A stretch of DNA of 64,000 nt from Algoriphagus aquimarinus (GTDB lineage: Bacteria; Bacteroidota; Bacteroidia; Cytophagales; Cyclobacteriaceae). Positions 7,263 through 16,636 of the stretch are shown here, piece by piece. Numbering within the stretch: the first letter of the stretch is position 1; each line of letters begins with the position of its first letter. The notes below the pieces were generated by a model. The model ran no database searches. It was not told the DNA's origin and worked only from the letters and a program-made list of their open reading frames with translations. The DNA is taken from positions 17,815 through 81,814 of the forward strand of contig NZ_VORW01000020.1 of NCBI RefSeq assembly GCF_007997215.1, written 5' to 3'. Position numbers and translations under genes: made by a program.

Positions 7263-9704
7263 ATGGAACTCGATCAACTATTTCCTATTTACAAAGTGGA
7301 GCATCATCTGATCCTTTCCAGACAGGGTGATATGACTATGGCTTTTGAAGTTGACTTGCCTGAGCTATTCTCCCTCAATGCTTCCGGGTTCGAAGCCGTT
7401 CATGCAGCATGGAACAAAGCTGTGGGGGTACTGGCAGGAAATACAGTACTCCATAAGCAGGATTGGTTTGTGGATCGTTTGTTTCGTGGTGAATTTGCCG
7501 GGAATAGCCATTCTTTCCACTCCATGGCCAGTGAGCGTTTCTTTACCGGGCGAGCTCATCTTGACCACCACTGCCGTTTATTCATTACCAAGCGTCCCAG
7601 GGGAAGTAAACTAGGGAGTTCTGCCTTATCTAATCTGCTAAGAAAATCCCCTGTTCCGATAGAACTGCTGGAGCGGGAAACGCTGGAAGAGTTTCAGAAT
7701 GTAACCGGACAGTTTCGTCAGATTCTCCTGGATGCCAGGATTGAATTACGGCAGCTGACCGGGGATGAAATCGTGGGAACAGCAGTAAAGGCTGGGGTTT
7801 TGGAGGAGTACCTGAATCTGGGTACTGCCGGTGTGCTTCAGGATATTCAGTTTACCCCGGAATGGAAGATTGGGAGTAACTATGTTCAACTCTACACCAT
7901 GGGGGATGTGGAGGATCTGCCTTCCACAGTGAGTCCTCATGCTACTTATGAGCCCTATGGAACTGACCAGACGAATTTCCCTGTCGGTTTTTCTACTCCC
8001 GTCTGTGCACTACTTCCCTGCAACCATATTTATAATCAGTTTCTTTTTATTGAGGACCATCAAAAGAAATTAAAGGACCTGGAATCCAAACGGCTCCGAC
8101 TGGAATCACTTTCCAACTATTCCAGAGAGAATGCCATCGCAAGAGATGCCACGGCTGAATTTCTCAATGAGGCAATTTCAACCGGAAGAAAGGCGGTAAA
8201 GGCGCATTTCAATGTGATGACCTGGACGGATCGCAGGGAGTATGTTGGCCAGTTGCGTAATCTTACGGCTGGTGCATTGGCGAAAATGAATGTGGTACCC
8301 AAGCAGGAAACGGTAGGGGCTCCTCAGATTTTCTGGGCTGGACTTCCCGGCAATCAGGCGGCCTTCCCCGTGAATGAAACCTTCGATACGTTTATCGCAC
8401 AGGCAACCTGTTTTTTTAACGTGGAAACTCAGTACAGAACCTCAACCAGTCCCATTGGAATCCGCTTAGGCGACAGAATTACCGGGTATCCTGTCCATGT
8501 GGATATTTCAGATGAACCGATGAAGCAGGGCCTGATCACGAACAGAAACAAGTTTGTGTTGGGACCCTCCGGCTCCGGGAAATCTTTTCTGACCAATCAT
8601 CTGATGCGATCCTATTATCAGCAGGGTACACACGTGGTATTGGTAGACGTCGGGCATTCTTACCGGGGACTATGTGAGCTGGTCGGTGGCTACTATTTTA
8701 CCTATGAGGAGGATAATCCTATCCGGTTCAACCCCTTTCATGTGGAAGGAAGAAAGCGGCCGGAAACCGAGAAAAAGGAAAGCCTGAAAACTTTGCTTCA
8801 TGCTTTATGGAAGAAAGAGGATGAAACCTTCAAGCGCTCAGAGTACGTGGCGTTGTCCAATGCCTTGTCAGGATACTTTGACCGCTTGGAAGAGAACCCG
8901 CAAATCTTTCCCTGCTTCGATACCTTTTATGAGTATCTGAGGGATGAATTCCGAGATGTCTTAAAGCGCGATGGGGTTAGAGAGCGGGATTTTGACGTGG
9001 ATAATTTAATGTATGTGCTCCGTCCTTATTACCGTGGAGGAGAATTCGATTACCTGCTGAATGCACGTGATAACCTTGATTTGCTTCACCAGCGGTTTAT
9101 CGTCTTTGAACTGGATAATATCAAGGATCATCCCATACTCTTTCCGGTAGTTACCCTGATGATCATGGAGATATTCATTTCCAAAATGCGAAAGCTTCAG
9201 GGAATCAGAAAGATCATCCTGATTGAGGAAGCCTGGAAAGCTATTGCAAAGGAAGGGATGGCCGAGTACATCAAATACCTGTTCAAAACGGTCAGGAAGT
9301 TTTTTGGTGAGGCCATTGTAGTGACCCAGGAGGTAGAGGATATCATCTCCAGCCCGGTTGTCAAAAATGCCATCATCAACAATGCGGATGTCAAGATCCT
9401 GCTGGACCAGAGTAAGTATCAAAATAAGTTCAAAGATATACAGGAACTGCTAGGGCTGACCGATCAGGAAAAAGCCATTATTCTATCCATGAATAAGGCA
9501 AAGGAGATGGGCAGAAATTACAAGGAGGTATACATCAGCATCTACAAAAAGGTTTACCGGGTGGAGGTGAGTGCGGAAGAATACCTCACCTATACTACCG
9601 AGGAGCAGGAAAAAATGAAGGTGGAGGAATACACCAAGAAATTCGGCAACCGCAAAAAGGCCATTGAGGTACTGGCTGAAGAACTCAAAAATCAATACGC
9701 ATGA
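7263..9704 (+). CDS. traG: TraG conjugation ATPase (VirB4-like)
   Basis: This 813-residue protein is the usual TraG length. The Walker A motif GPSGSGKSF lies at about residue 433 and the Walker B IILIEEAW at about residue 650. The C-terminal half is typical of VirB4-type ATPases (FKTVRKFFGEAIVVTQEVED). The N-terminal half matches the CagE/TrbE-like portion. It should power type IV secretion assembly and substrate transfer at the inner membrane. It overlaps the next gene by four bases (ATGA), so translation is probably coupled. It is complete, with no frameshift. Confidence 0.96.
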   Translation: MELDQLFPIYKVEHHLILSRQGDMTMAFEVDLPELFSLNASGFEAVHAAWNKAVGVLAGNTVLHKQDWFVDRLFRGEFAGNSHSFHSMASERFFTGRAHLDHHCRLFITKRPRGSKLGSSALSNLLRKSPVPIELLERETLEEFQNVTGQFRQILLDARIELRQLTGDEIVGTAVKAGVLEEYLNLGTAGVLQDIQFTPEWKIGSNYVQLYTMGDVEDLPSTVSPHATYEPYGTDQTNFPVGFSTPVCALLPCNHIYNQFLFIEDHQKKLKDLESKRLRLESLSNYSRENAIARDATAEFLNEAISTGRKAVKAHFNVMTWTDRREYVGQLRNLTAGALAKMNVVPKQETVGAPQIFWAGLPGNQAAFPVNETFDTFIAQATCFFNVETQYRTSTSPIGIRLGDRITGYPVHVDISDEPMKQGLITNRNKFVLGPSGSGKSFLTNHLMRSYYQQGTHVVLVDVGHSYRGLCELVGGYYFTYEEDNPIRFNPFHVEGRKRPETEKKESLKTLLHALWKKEDETFKRSEYVALSNALSGYFDRLEENPQIFPCFDTFYEYLRDEFRDVLKRDGVRERDFDVDNLMYVLRPYYRGGEFDYLLNARDNLDLLHQRFIVFELDNIKDHPILFPVVTLMIMEIFISKMRKLQGIRKIILIEEAWKAIAKEGMAEYIKYLFKTVRKFFGEAIVVTQEVEDIISSPVVKNAIINNADVKILLDQSKYQNKFKDIQELLGLTDQEKAIILSMNKAKEMGRNYKEVYISIYKKVYRVEVSAEEYLTYTTEEQEKMKVEEYTKKFGNRKKAIEVLAEELKNQYA

Positions 9705-10390
9705 AAATCAGAAGAAAAATCCTTACGCTCATTGTATCGCTGACTGTGGGACTGACTGCATTGCCGAGCCAACAGGCTTCTGCCATACCCATCAACGTAA
9801 TTATTGAGGTCATCAAAGCAGCGGTGAAAAAAGTCATTCAGGCGATTGACTTAAAGATTCAACGCCTGCAAAACCAGACCATCTGGCTCCAGAATGCGCA
9901 GAAGGTGCTGGAAAACAAACTAAGCAAACTCAAGCTTCAGGAAATTTCAGAGTGGAGTGAAAATCAGCGGAAACAATACGATGCTCTCTTTGAAGAACTA
10001 TGGGCAGTGAAAAGCATTATTTCACAGTTTCAACGGGTGCGGGATATTGCCGAACTGCAAAAACAAATAGTCCGGGAGTATCAACAAGCATGGGGCTTGG
10101 TCTCTACCTCTTCGGTACTTGGACTGGAAGAAAAGCAGCTTATCAGCGGCGTTTATCAAGGTATACTCGAAGATTCTCTGGAAAACCTTACTCATTTAAT
10201 GGGAGTGATGACTTCGTTTACCTCCCAGATGACTGATGCAGATAGATTGGCATCACTTCATTTAGCAGAGGCAAGAATCCAAAAGAACCTGAGTGACATT
10301 CGGCAATGGAATGTCCAAAACCTTAGCCTGATCAATTCCAGGGAATTACTGCCTCTCAACAACCTAAAGCAGAATTATCATGTGGATTAG
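9701..10390 (+). CDS. traI: Conjugal transfer protein TraI-like, exported coiled-coil protein
   Basis: This 229-residue protein has an N-terminal signal (KILTLIVSLTVGLTALPSQQ, then ASA). A helical domain begins VKKVIQAIDLKIQRLQNQTI and WLQNAQKVLENKLSKLKLQE, the pattern I know from TraI of flavobacterial transfer operons. The C-terminal module (QMTDADRLASLHLAEARIQK) recurs in the two following proteins. It probably acts in the periplasm as a VirB5-like or structural component (inferred). It overlaps traG by 4 bp and the next gene by 11 bp. Confidence 0.8.
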   Translation: MKIRRKILTLIVSLTVGLTALPSQQASAIPINVIIEVIKAAVKKVIQAIDLKIQRLQNQTIWLQNAQKVLENKLSKLKLQEISEWSENQRKQYDALFEELWAVKSIISQFQRVRDIAELQKQIVREYQQAWGLVSTSSVLGLEEKQLISGVYQGILEDSLENLTHLMGVMTSFTSQMTDADRLASLHLAEARIQKNLSDIRQWNVQNLSLINSRELLPLNNLKQNYHVD

Positions 10391-11060
10391 GCAGAACAGA
10401 GATAGGATGTGGAGCAGTGTAAAATCCCTAGCCGGTGTAGGATTGCTATGTCTGATTTCGGTTGGAGTAAAAGCCCAAACGGCGCAGGAATGGACGAACC
10501 AAAAACAACTGCAAACTGCCTATAAAATCAATCAGATTGTTGCGCTTAACGGGTACTTGGAGGTGGCCAAAAAGGGCTACCAGATAGCTCGGGTAGGATG
10601 GGGGGTAGTCGGCGGTATTCAGCAGGGAGAGCTTTCACTGCACCAGGATTACTTCGCTTCCCTGTCAGCGGTGCACCCGATTGTATCGGAATATCCCCAA
10701 GTACCCCGCATGCTTGAAATCCTTAAGCAGATCAATAGGGAAGTAGCTTGGATGGATGCATACCTAAGGGAGGTTAATGAGTTGGAGAGCTCGGAGAAAT
10801 TAACTGCTTCTAGGCTTAATCAATTTACGCTTCACTATTCAACCCGTATCGTCAGCCAACTCGAAGTGATTTTGAGCGCTCATTCCTATGAGATGAATGA
10901 TGGGGAACGATTGGCTGCACTGGATGAACTCCATAGGGAAATGGTCAGCCTATACCAGTCTTTGAAGGCTCATACTAAACGTATCCGATTTTTGAAATGG
11001 AATCGGAAAAGGAATGAAATAGCTACCCGTCAATTTAATGCGCTCTATGATGTCAAATAG
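10380..11060 (+). CDS. Exported transfer protein, divergent paralogue of TraI/TerB-like neighbours
   Basis: This 226-residue protein has a signal-like hydrophobic stretch (SLAGVGLLCLISVGVKAQ) after a basic N-terminus. The start could be 10380 or the ATG at 10407. The body has the periodic features of its neighbours: YLEVAKKGYQIARVGWGVVG, then SLHQDYFASLSAVHPIVSEY, and the C-terminal MNDGERLAALDELHREMVSL module. It overlaps both flanking genes. I regard it as one of three tandem related genes of the tra operon; its specific role is unknown. Confidence 0.72.
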   Translation: MWIRQNRDRMWSSVKSLAGVGLLCLISVGVKAQTAQEWTNQKQLQTAYKINQIVALNGYLEVAKKGYQIARVGWGVVGGIQQGELSLHQDYFASLSAVHPIVSEYPQVPRMLEILKQINREVAWMDAYLREVNELESSEKLTASRLNQFTLHYSTRIVSQLEVILSAHSYEMNDGERLAALDELHREMVSLYQSLKAHTKRIRFLKWNRKRNEIATRQFNALYDVK

Positions 11061-11697
11061 AATTAAACAAGTCATGTGGATAGGTTTGATGTTGATTGGG
11101 CTATTACGGCCAAGTACTTCAAGAGCTCAGGCTCATGAAATCACTCAACTTATTCTCAATTATGAGAAGCTCATGCAACTGGAGAAAATTCTGGAAAACA
11201 TGTATGAAGGCTACACCATCCTAAATAAGGGGTATAGTTCGGTGAAAAACATAGCAGAGGGTAATTTTAAACTCCACGAGGCCTTTCTAAATGAATTGCT
11301 TCAGATAAGTCCTGAAGTCAGAAAATATTACCGGGTTGCCGAAATTATCCAATACCAGCAGCGGATTCTTGGCGAATATAAATCCACTCACACCTGGTTG
11401 AAAAAGGAGGAGACTTTCTCCTTGGATGAACTGGCCTATTTGGGGGAAGTGTATGAAGGACTGTTTAAGGCTTCTTTACGGAATCTGAATGAACTGGCCA
11501 TGATCCTAACCGCAGGAGAATTACGGATGTCGGATTTTGAAAGATTGGAAGCAATAGATCGGCTCCACACGGAAATGTCCGGACTGTTGGTGAATCTAAG
11601 GCAGCTGAATGGAAAGGTAACCACCCTGAATAATCAGCGACAGCGTACGGAAAAGGCAGGCGAATTTATCTTGAAACTTAACAGATTAAACCCATGA
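11038..11697 (+). CDS. TerB-like conjugation-associated exported protein
   Basis: This protein of up to 219 residues resembles ones annotated as TerB family tellurite resistance protein inside Bacteroidota tra operons: LEKILENMYEGYTILNKGYS, then FKLHEAFLNELLQISPEVRK and LRMSDFERLEAIDRLHTEMS. A signal peptide is present (MWIGLMLIGLLRPSTSRAQA). Any tellurite role is doubtful, and the context says transfer apparatus. The start could be 11038, 11047 or 11050, all overlapping the previous gene. Its stop overlaps the TraJ start by four bases. Confidence 0.78.
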   Translation: MRSMMSNRIKQVMWIGLMLIGLLRPSTSRAQAHEITQLILNYEKLMQLEKILENMYEGYTILNKGYSSVKNIAEGNFKLHEAFLNELLQISPEVRKYYRVAEIIQYQQRILGEYKSTHTWLKKEETFSLDELAYLGEVYEGLFKASLRNLNELAMILTAGELRMSDFERLEAIDRLHTEMSGLLVNLRQLNGKVTTLNNQRQRTEKAGEFILKLNRLNP

Positions 11698-12674
11698 GTA
11701 AACCTACTATTATGCTGTTCACGGTATTTCTTGTGACAGGAAGTGCTCAGGCTCAAACTATCTCTGGAAGTGTGGAAGGATTGCATGAGGTATTGAATCA
11801 ACTCTATGATGAAATGATCCCATTGGCCAATGAGCTGATCACAGTTGCACGAGCGTTGGCAGGATTTGCAGCCATCTGGTATATCAGCATGCGGGTATGG
11901 GGTCATATCGCACGCTCGGAACCGATTGATATGTACCCATTGCTACGCCCTTTTGCAATAGGTTTAGCAATTATGCTTTTCCCGCAGGTATTGGCGGTGA
12001 TCAACGGAACCATGAACCCAATCATTAGGGCTACCTCTGAAATGGTGGAAGGAACCAATGCAGCTATTGCCAAGCACATCTATGAAATGGAAGCGGAGCA
12101 ACTCGAACCCTATATCAACCATGTCCTTGAAAGCGGAGAGCAGAAATATCCTGAAAACCTGAAAGATATGGGTGTGTTTGAGCGGATCGCAAACGAAGTT
12201 TTCGTCTTTAACCTGAAAGCTATTGTCAGCAAGCTGATTTCGGAATTCTTGCAGATGCTGTTTTTTGCAGCGGCCCTATGCATCAATACCATCCGCACCT
12301 TTCAGCTGATAGTGCTATCCATCTTAGGTCCGATAGTGTTTGGTCTGTCTGTCTTTGACGGGTTTCAGCATACTATGGCGGCTTGGTTTGCCCGCTATAT
12401 CAATATTTCTATGTGGCTTCCTGTTGCCAATATCTTCGGGGCGATCATCGCAAAAATCCAACTCAACATGATGGTACTGGATGGTGATTTTACCTCATCG
12501 ATTGGTTATTTGGTTTTCATGGTCATTGCCATTATCGGTTATATGACGGTGCCCAATGTAGCGGGATTTATTGTACAGCCCGGAGGTCGGGATGGTCTGC
12601 TCAACAACGCCACCAATGCTGCCAAGGCAAGTGCTTCTGGCGGGACCCAGGTTATTCAACAAGTCATTAAATAA
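11694..12674 (+). CDS. traJ: Conjugative transposon TraJ, polytopic membrane protein (VirB6-like)
   Basis: This 326-residue protein has a signal peptide (IMLFTVFLVTGSAQAQT) and the typical TraJ opening YDEMIPLANELITVARALAG, then FAAIWYISMRVWGHIARSEP. Several membrane helices follow, for example LLRPFAIGLAIMLFPQVLAV, LQMLFFAAALCINTIRTF, LIVLSILGPIVFGLSVF and IGYLVFMVIAIIGYMTVPNV. TraJ is the inner-membrane channel candidate of CTnDOT-type systems. It is followed six bases later by traK. The protein appears complete. Confidence 0.93.
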   Translation: MSKPTIMLFTVFLVTGSAQAQTISGSVEGLHEVLNQLYDEMIPLANELITVARALAGFAAIWYISMRVWGHIARSEPIDMYPLLRPFAIGLAIMLFPQVLAVINGTMNPIIRATSEMVEGTNAAIAKHIYEMEAEQLEPYINHVLESGEQKYPENLKDMGVFERIANEVFVFNLKAIVSKLISEFLQMLFFAAALCINTIRTFQLIVLSILGPIVFGLSVFDGFQHTMAAWFARYINISMWLPVANIFGAIIAKIQLNMMVLDGDFTSSIGYLVFMVIAIIGYMTVPNVAGFIVQPGGRDGLLNNATNAAKASASGGTQVIQQVIK

Positions 12675-12680
12675 GCTCCT

Positions 12681-13298
12681 ATGTTTCAAAACTTAAAGAA
12701 TTTGGATACGGCTTTTCGCCATGTGAAATACCTCTCTTTTACTGTTGTCTTGGGTTCATTATGCTTTGCTGGATACCTGGGAGTGAAGGCAATTCAGGCA
12801 ACTCAGGCAGCACAGGAACGCGTCTATATATTGGCTGAGGGCAAAGCATTGGAAGCCTTTTCGGCTACCAAAAAAGATAACATTCCCGTAGAGGCAAGGG
12901 ATCATGTGAAAATGTTTCATCACTACTTCTTCACGCTAAGTCCGGATGAGAAATTTATCAATGAGCAATTGGTGAAAAGTCTCTACCTCTCTGATGGTTC
13001 TGCCAAGAAAGTCTATGATAATCTAAAGGAGAGGGGCTATTTCACGGAAATTGTATCGGCTAATATAAACCAGACCATAGCAATGGACAGTGTGAGCATT
13101 TCCATTGATTCCTACCCCTATGAATTCCTTTATTATGGCAAACAGCAAATCATTCGCCCAACATCGGTGGTAACCCGAGGGCTTATTACAAAAGGAAGAT
13201 TACGCCACATTGATCGCACAGACCAAAACCCACACGGCTTCCTGATTGAACATTGGGAGACGCTTTCCAATGAAAACCTAAACGTGGAGAGCCGATGA
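12681..13298 (+). CDS. traK: Conjugative transposon TraK (VirB8-like)
   Basis: This 205-residue protein has the standard TraK start MFQNLKNLDTAFRHVKYLSF, then one membrane helix (TVVLGSLCFAGYLGVKAIQA) and a periplasmic domain with VEARDHVKMFHHYFFTLSPD and the YEFLYYGKQQIIRPTSVVTR region. Size and position between TraJ and the TraL slot are canonical. VirB8-like proteins scaffold assembly at the inner membrane. The stop overlaps the next start by four bases. Confidence 0.93.
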   Translation: MFQNLKNLDTAFRHVKYLSFTVVLGSLCFAGYLGVKAIQATQAAQERVYILAEGKALEAFSATKKDNIPVEARDHVKMFHHYFFTLSPDEKFINEQLVKSLYLSDGSAKKVYDNLKERGYFTEIVSANINQTIAMDSVSISIDSYPYEFLYYGKQQIIRPTSVVTRGLITKGRLRHIDRTDQNPHGFLIEHWETLSNENLNVESR

Positions 13299-13588
13299 GA
13301 ATACTTGGGATTCCTGTCTATATCCAAATCCGGAAAAGTGCATTAATTGAAAAACATGTAAAGCAGCTTTCCTACCTATTCAACAAAGGCTCCGATCATA
13401 CCAAAAAGCAAGTGGTGTTTGTATATATCCTGCTTTCTGTCGGGATGTGCAGCGCATTGTTGATTAAGGGGCTCTCAAAAGAACCTATGTCGGTGCTGCA
13501 GATTCCTGAATGGGAATCTCCTCTCATCCTTCACGACTCACTATACAATAACTCACAAACTAAACGAGCATATGAAACAGACAACTGA
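13295..13588 (+). CDS. traL: Small single-pass membrane protein in the TraL position
   Basis: This 97-residue protein has one membrane helix (VVFVYILLSVGMCSALLIKG, about residues 41-60) and a short polar tail. The order TraK, small membrane protein, TraM is that of CTnDOT-type operons, where TraL fills this slot. Sequence identity with TraL is not obvious to me, so the symbol rests on size, topology and position. It overlaps traK by 4 bp and traM by 17 bp. Confidence 0.65.
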   Translation: MRILGIPVYIQIRKSALIEKHVKQLSYLFNKGSDHTKKQVVFVYILLSVGMCSALLIKGLSKEPMSVLQIPEWESPLILHDSLYNNSQTKRAYETDN

Positions 13589-14804
13589 AAAACAGAAGAG
13601 GGAACGAAAGTTCCTGATTGCACTACCTCTTTTAACCCTGCCATTCCTGTGCCTGACTTTCTGGGTCTTGGGAGGAGGAAAGGGAGTGCAACAAAGTGAA
13701 CAGCAAATCGGATTAAATATGATGCTGCCTGAAGCTAGGATTGAAGCTACTTCTCCGGATAAAATGGAATCCTATAAGCAGGCAGAGCGTAAGGCCTCGC
13801 AGGTAAGGGAGCAGATTCGCATGGATCCTTTTGCGAATGATCTACCCGTAAAGGTGGATACTTTGTTGAATTTCCCCTTGGGTTCTGAACAAAAGAATAC
13901 CCTGCTGGAAACAGAAAATGCAGTACAGGAGAAATTGGCTGACCTGCAAAAATTGATTGATCAGCCTGAATTAAATGAAGTGACTGCTGGAAAGGAAAAC
14001 CAGCCAATACAAAGGGGAATCAGTCGGGAAGCGATTTTGGATGATCCTGATCTTAACAGATTGGAATCCATGATGTCAGCTGTTATGGAACCTGAAATGA
14101 AAGATCCTGAAATGGAGCGGATTGATTCCATGCTCGATAAACTGCTGGATGTGCAACATCCCCAACGGGTACAGGAACGGTTGTCCGAAACAAAAGCATT
14201 GAAGCGGGAAGCTGTGTTTGCTGTTAGTTTAGATCAGGATGTGCCTCAAGCTGAAGATTTATATGAATCGGACAATCTTCTTGGCGAGCAAAATGGCTTT
14301 TATGGTCTTGACAGTGAAAGGAAAACGCCTTTCTCCACTATCCTGCCAGCCATCACTGCACAGGTAACCACCGATCAGGAAGTGGTAAGCGGAGCCTCTA
14401 TTGAACTGGAACTTACCCAGTCGGTCTTTATCCAAGGGGTCGAGTTCCCAAAAGGCACCAGAGTAACCGGGATTTGTTCCCTGAACGGTGAACGGCTGAA
14501 TATAGAAGTAGCAAGCATTCGCTTGGATAATTTGATTATTCCAGTAAGTCTACAGGCAGTAGATCTGGATGCACTTGCTGGTATTAAAATTCCCAACGCC
14601 ATTACCCGGGATGCAGTCAAGCAGGGAGCAGGAGATGGCATCCAGTCTTTAAATACGATGGGCATGTCATCTTCCTGGGAGGCACAGGCTTCCATGGCGG
14701 GAATGGAGACTATCAAAGGTATACTTTCAAAAAAAGCGAAGCTGGTCAAAGTAACCGTCAAGGCCGGGCATCCACTGCTCTTGGCAAATCTGTCCGGTAA
14801 CTAA
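13572..14804 (+). CDS. traM: Conjugative transposon TraM (VirB10-like)
   Basis: This 410-residue protein starts with a basic segment and one membrane helix (FLIALPLLTLPFLCLTFWVL), followed by a long low-complexity, acidic periplasmic spacer. A conserved C-terminal domain lies at about 250-410 (ITAQVTTDQEVVSGASIELE, LTQSVFIQGVEFPKGTRVTG, VSLQAVDLDALAGIKIPNAI). This is the TraM layout, functionally equivalent to VirB10/TrbI bridging both membranes. It follows the TraL-like gene with a 17-bp overlap. Confidence 0.92.
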   Translation: MKQTTEKQKRERKFLIALPLLTLPFLCLTFWVLGGGKGVQQSEQQIGLNMMLPEARIEATSPDKMESYKQAERKASQVREQIRMDPFANDLPVKVDTLLNFPLGSEQKNTLLETENAVQEKLADLQKLIDQPELNEVTAGKENQPIQRGISREAILDDPDLNRLESMMSAVMEPEMKDPEMERIDSMLDKLLDVQHPQRVQERLSETKALKREAVFAVSLDQDVPQAEDLYESDNLLGEQNGFYGLDSERKTPFSTILPAITAQVTTDQEVVSGASIELELTQSVFIQGVEFPKGTRVTGICSLNGERLNIEVASIRLDNLIIPVSLQAVDLDALAGIKIPNAITRDAVKQGAGDGIQSLNTMGMSSSWEAQASMAGMETIKGILSKKAKLVKVTVKAGHPLLLANLSGN

Positions 14805-14829
14805 CTATTCACTTTCTAAATCATTCTTT

Positions 14830-15681
14830 ATGAAAATTTCAATGTTGCTGATAGCGCTTGCGCTATCCCGAATTTGCTGTGCCCAATTTGTAGAGGAGGC
14901 ACAGGTAGAAATCTATCCCATCCAGATTGGTTGGGACAAAACTACGGTCCTTGTCTTTCCTTTTGAAGTGGTCAGCGCGGATTTTGGTAGTCCTGCTGTG
15001 TTGTCTCAAAAAGACAAAGCTGCTCCCAACGTGCTGAAGCTAAAAGCCGGACAAAGACACTTTGCGTCAACCAGCATGTACGTCATCACAACTGAGGGTA
15101 AGCTGTATCCTTTTTCGGTGGGTTACACCGAATACCCGGATGCCAGACCAATCGACATGGGAAGACAAAAGGAGGTAGAGCATGCCAAAGTAATGCTGAA
15201 AGAATCCTCCATGAATCCCGCTTACCTGGCTGCTGTACTGGATGAAATGTCGCAGAGAATTCCTAAAGAACTTTCCTGGGGGAAAAAGAGCGGATTGGTC
15301 CGTTTGGGGTTGGGAAAACTGGTTGAAAAAGACGGAGTACTGTTTTTTCAACTGGCAGTTGAAAACAAAAGCTGGGTAGATTACCTACCTGAAAAATGGG
15401 TATTCACCATTCAGGACAAGCGACAGGCGAAACGCACGGCGATCAGACAGTTGGCCATGGAGCCGGTTTCCTTTACAACTTTTAAAGGAGTAGGCGGTAG
15501 GTCGTCTGCCTTGGGGGTATTTGCATTTCCCAAGTTTACCATCTCCGATGCCAAGGAACTGACCATTCAGGTGTTTGAAAAGAACGGGGATCGAAACCCG
15601 GTGCTATTGATCTCCGGAAAGGAATTACTTCAGTCCGATCCAATACTTATTTCTAACCATAATTTGAACAACCATGACTAA
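14830..15681 (+). CDS. traN: Conjugative transposon TraN (DUF4138, VirB9-like)
   Basis: This 283-residue protein has a signal peptide (ISMLLIALALSRICCAQF). The DUF4138 pattern includes IQIGWDKTTVLVFPFEVVSA, VLKLKAGQRHFASTSMYVIT and VFAFPKFTISDAKELTIQVF. TraN is the outer-membrane-side partner of TraM. It ends the recognised tra series here; TraO, TraP and TraQ are not seen downstream. Its stop overlaps the next gene by eight bases, so that gene is probably co-translated. Confidence 0.92.
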   Translation: MKISMLLIALALSRICCAQFVEEAQVEIYPIQIGWDKTTVLVFPFEVVSADFGSPAVLSQKDKAAPNVLKLKAGQRHFASTSMYVITTEGKLYPFSVGYTEYPDARPIDMGRQKEVEHAKVMLKESSMNPAYLAAVLDEMSQRIPKELSWGKKSGLVRLGLGKLVEKDGVLFFQLAVENKSWVDYLPEKWVFTIQDKRQAKRTAIRQLAMEPVSFTTFKGVGGRSSALGVFAFPKFTISDAKELTIQVFEKNGDRNPVLLISGKELLQSDPILISNHNLNNHD

Positions 15682-16402
15682 AAAGCAAAACATAGAGGAA
15701 CTGCAAGACCGGATGAAATATTCAGGCTTTGGCGAGACACTCAACCAGGAATTGGAGAAGAAGATTAAAGCAGGAATAAGCGATTTTGAATTGGCAGTAA
15801 CCAAGGAGGTCGGGGAGAAAAAGCTTGACTATGGACTTCATTTTCGAAAATCAGATGAAGGGAAGTATTATTACAATGGCTTTGATGCCAAGCTGACTAA
15901 CCCGGACGGAAAGGAGCAGTCTCAACGATTTTACCAAAATCAGGGAATCTCAGCCAAAGAGGCTTTCAATCTATTGGAGGGAAGAGCTGTATTCAAAAGT
16001 CTGTTTAACAAGGAAGGGGAAAGATACAATGCTTGGCTACAACTGGATTTGGGGGCGAAGGATGAAAAAGGACAGCATCCGGTAACTCAGTACCACCAGA
16101 ATTATGGATTTAAACTTGAGGATGCAGTAAAGGAGCTTCCTTTAAGAAACATGAATTCACCGGAACAGCTTGATCTTTTACTTTACAGCTTGAAGAAAGG
16201 AAACCGCCACGAGGTTGACATTGAAGGGAATGAGTCGAGAGTTCTGCTGGAGGCCAATCCCAAATATAAAACAATGAATGTATATGATGGAGAGGGGAAG
16301 CGCATGAAATCTAGTGTCATGAAAACAGCCCAAGAACAAGTAAAAGCTGAAGCCAAAAAGAATCATCAGGCAAAGAACAGGTCAAAAGGAGTGAAGGTGT
16401 AA
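15674..16402 (+). CDS. Conserved ICE protein of unknown function (DUF3945/DUF4099-like pattern)
   Basis: This 242-residue protein is soluble, lysine-rich and has no signal. Segments such as LHFRKSDEGKYYYNGFDAKL, FYQNQGISAKEAFNLLEGRA and VFKSLFNKEGERYNAWLQLD resemble proteins widespread in Bacteroidota conjugative elements, some fused to topoisomerase-like or DUF3945 domains. The C-terminal tail is strongly basic and could bind nucleic acid. The eight-base overlap with traN makes it the last gene of the transfer operon, and a terminator follows. Function unknown. Confidence 0.68.
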   Translation: MTKKQNIEELQDRMKYSGFGETLNQELEKKIKAGISDFELAVTKEVGEKKLDYGLHFRKSDEGKYYYNGFDAKLTNPDGKEQSQRFYQNQGISAKEAFNLLEGRAVFKSLFNKEGERYNAWLQLDLGAKDEKGQHPVTQYHQNYGFKLEDAVKELPLRNMNSPEQLDLLLYSLKKGNRHEVDIEGNESRVLLEANPKYKTMNVYDGEGKRMKSSVMKTAQEQVKAEAKKNHQAKNRSKGVKV

Positions 16403-16440
16403 GCATATGAATAGTGTGTTGGTGAATTTTTTTAATTCTT

Positions 16441-16466
16441 AACCCGGTGTAAAAGCCGGGTTTTGT
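16441..16466 (+). terminator. Terminator of the transfer operon
   Basis: The arms CCCGG and CCGGG enclose an eight-base loop, flanked by AA on the left and followed by TTTTG. The site lies 38 bp after the last operon stop codon. Confidence 0.75.
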
Positions 16467-16636
16467 TTTGGCAAATGTTTAGAAAACCCAATCAACTTCT
16501 TTGCCCCTTTACAAGGATTGAAATCTTTGACTAAGACCGTTTTCGCTCCTGAAACTGATGGTGAGCAGTGTGAAATGGGAAGGATTATTCCACTGTTATT
16601 TTTTAAAATCAACGGCAGAAAAGCGCAGCGAATATA

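Noticed and set aside
9006..9422. 138-codon minus-strand frame inside traG
   Set aside because: Antisense shadow of a conserved ATPase region; no start context or family resemblance.
11038..11697. Tellurite resistance gene
   Set aside because: The TerB-like label is used for tra-operon proteins of this shape, but context and paralogy to TraI point to conjugation, and no other ter genes are present.
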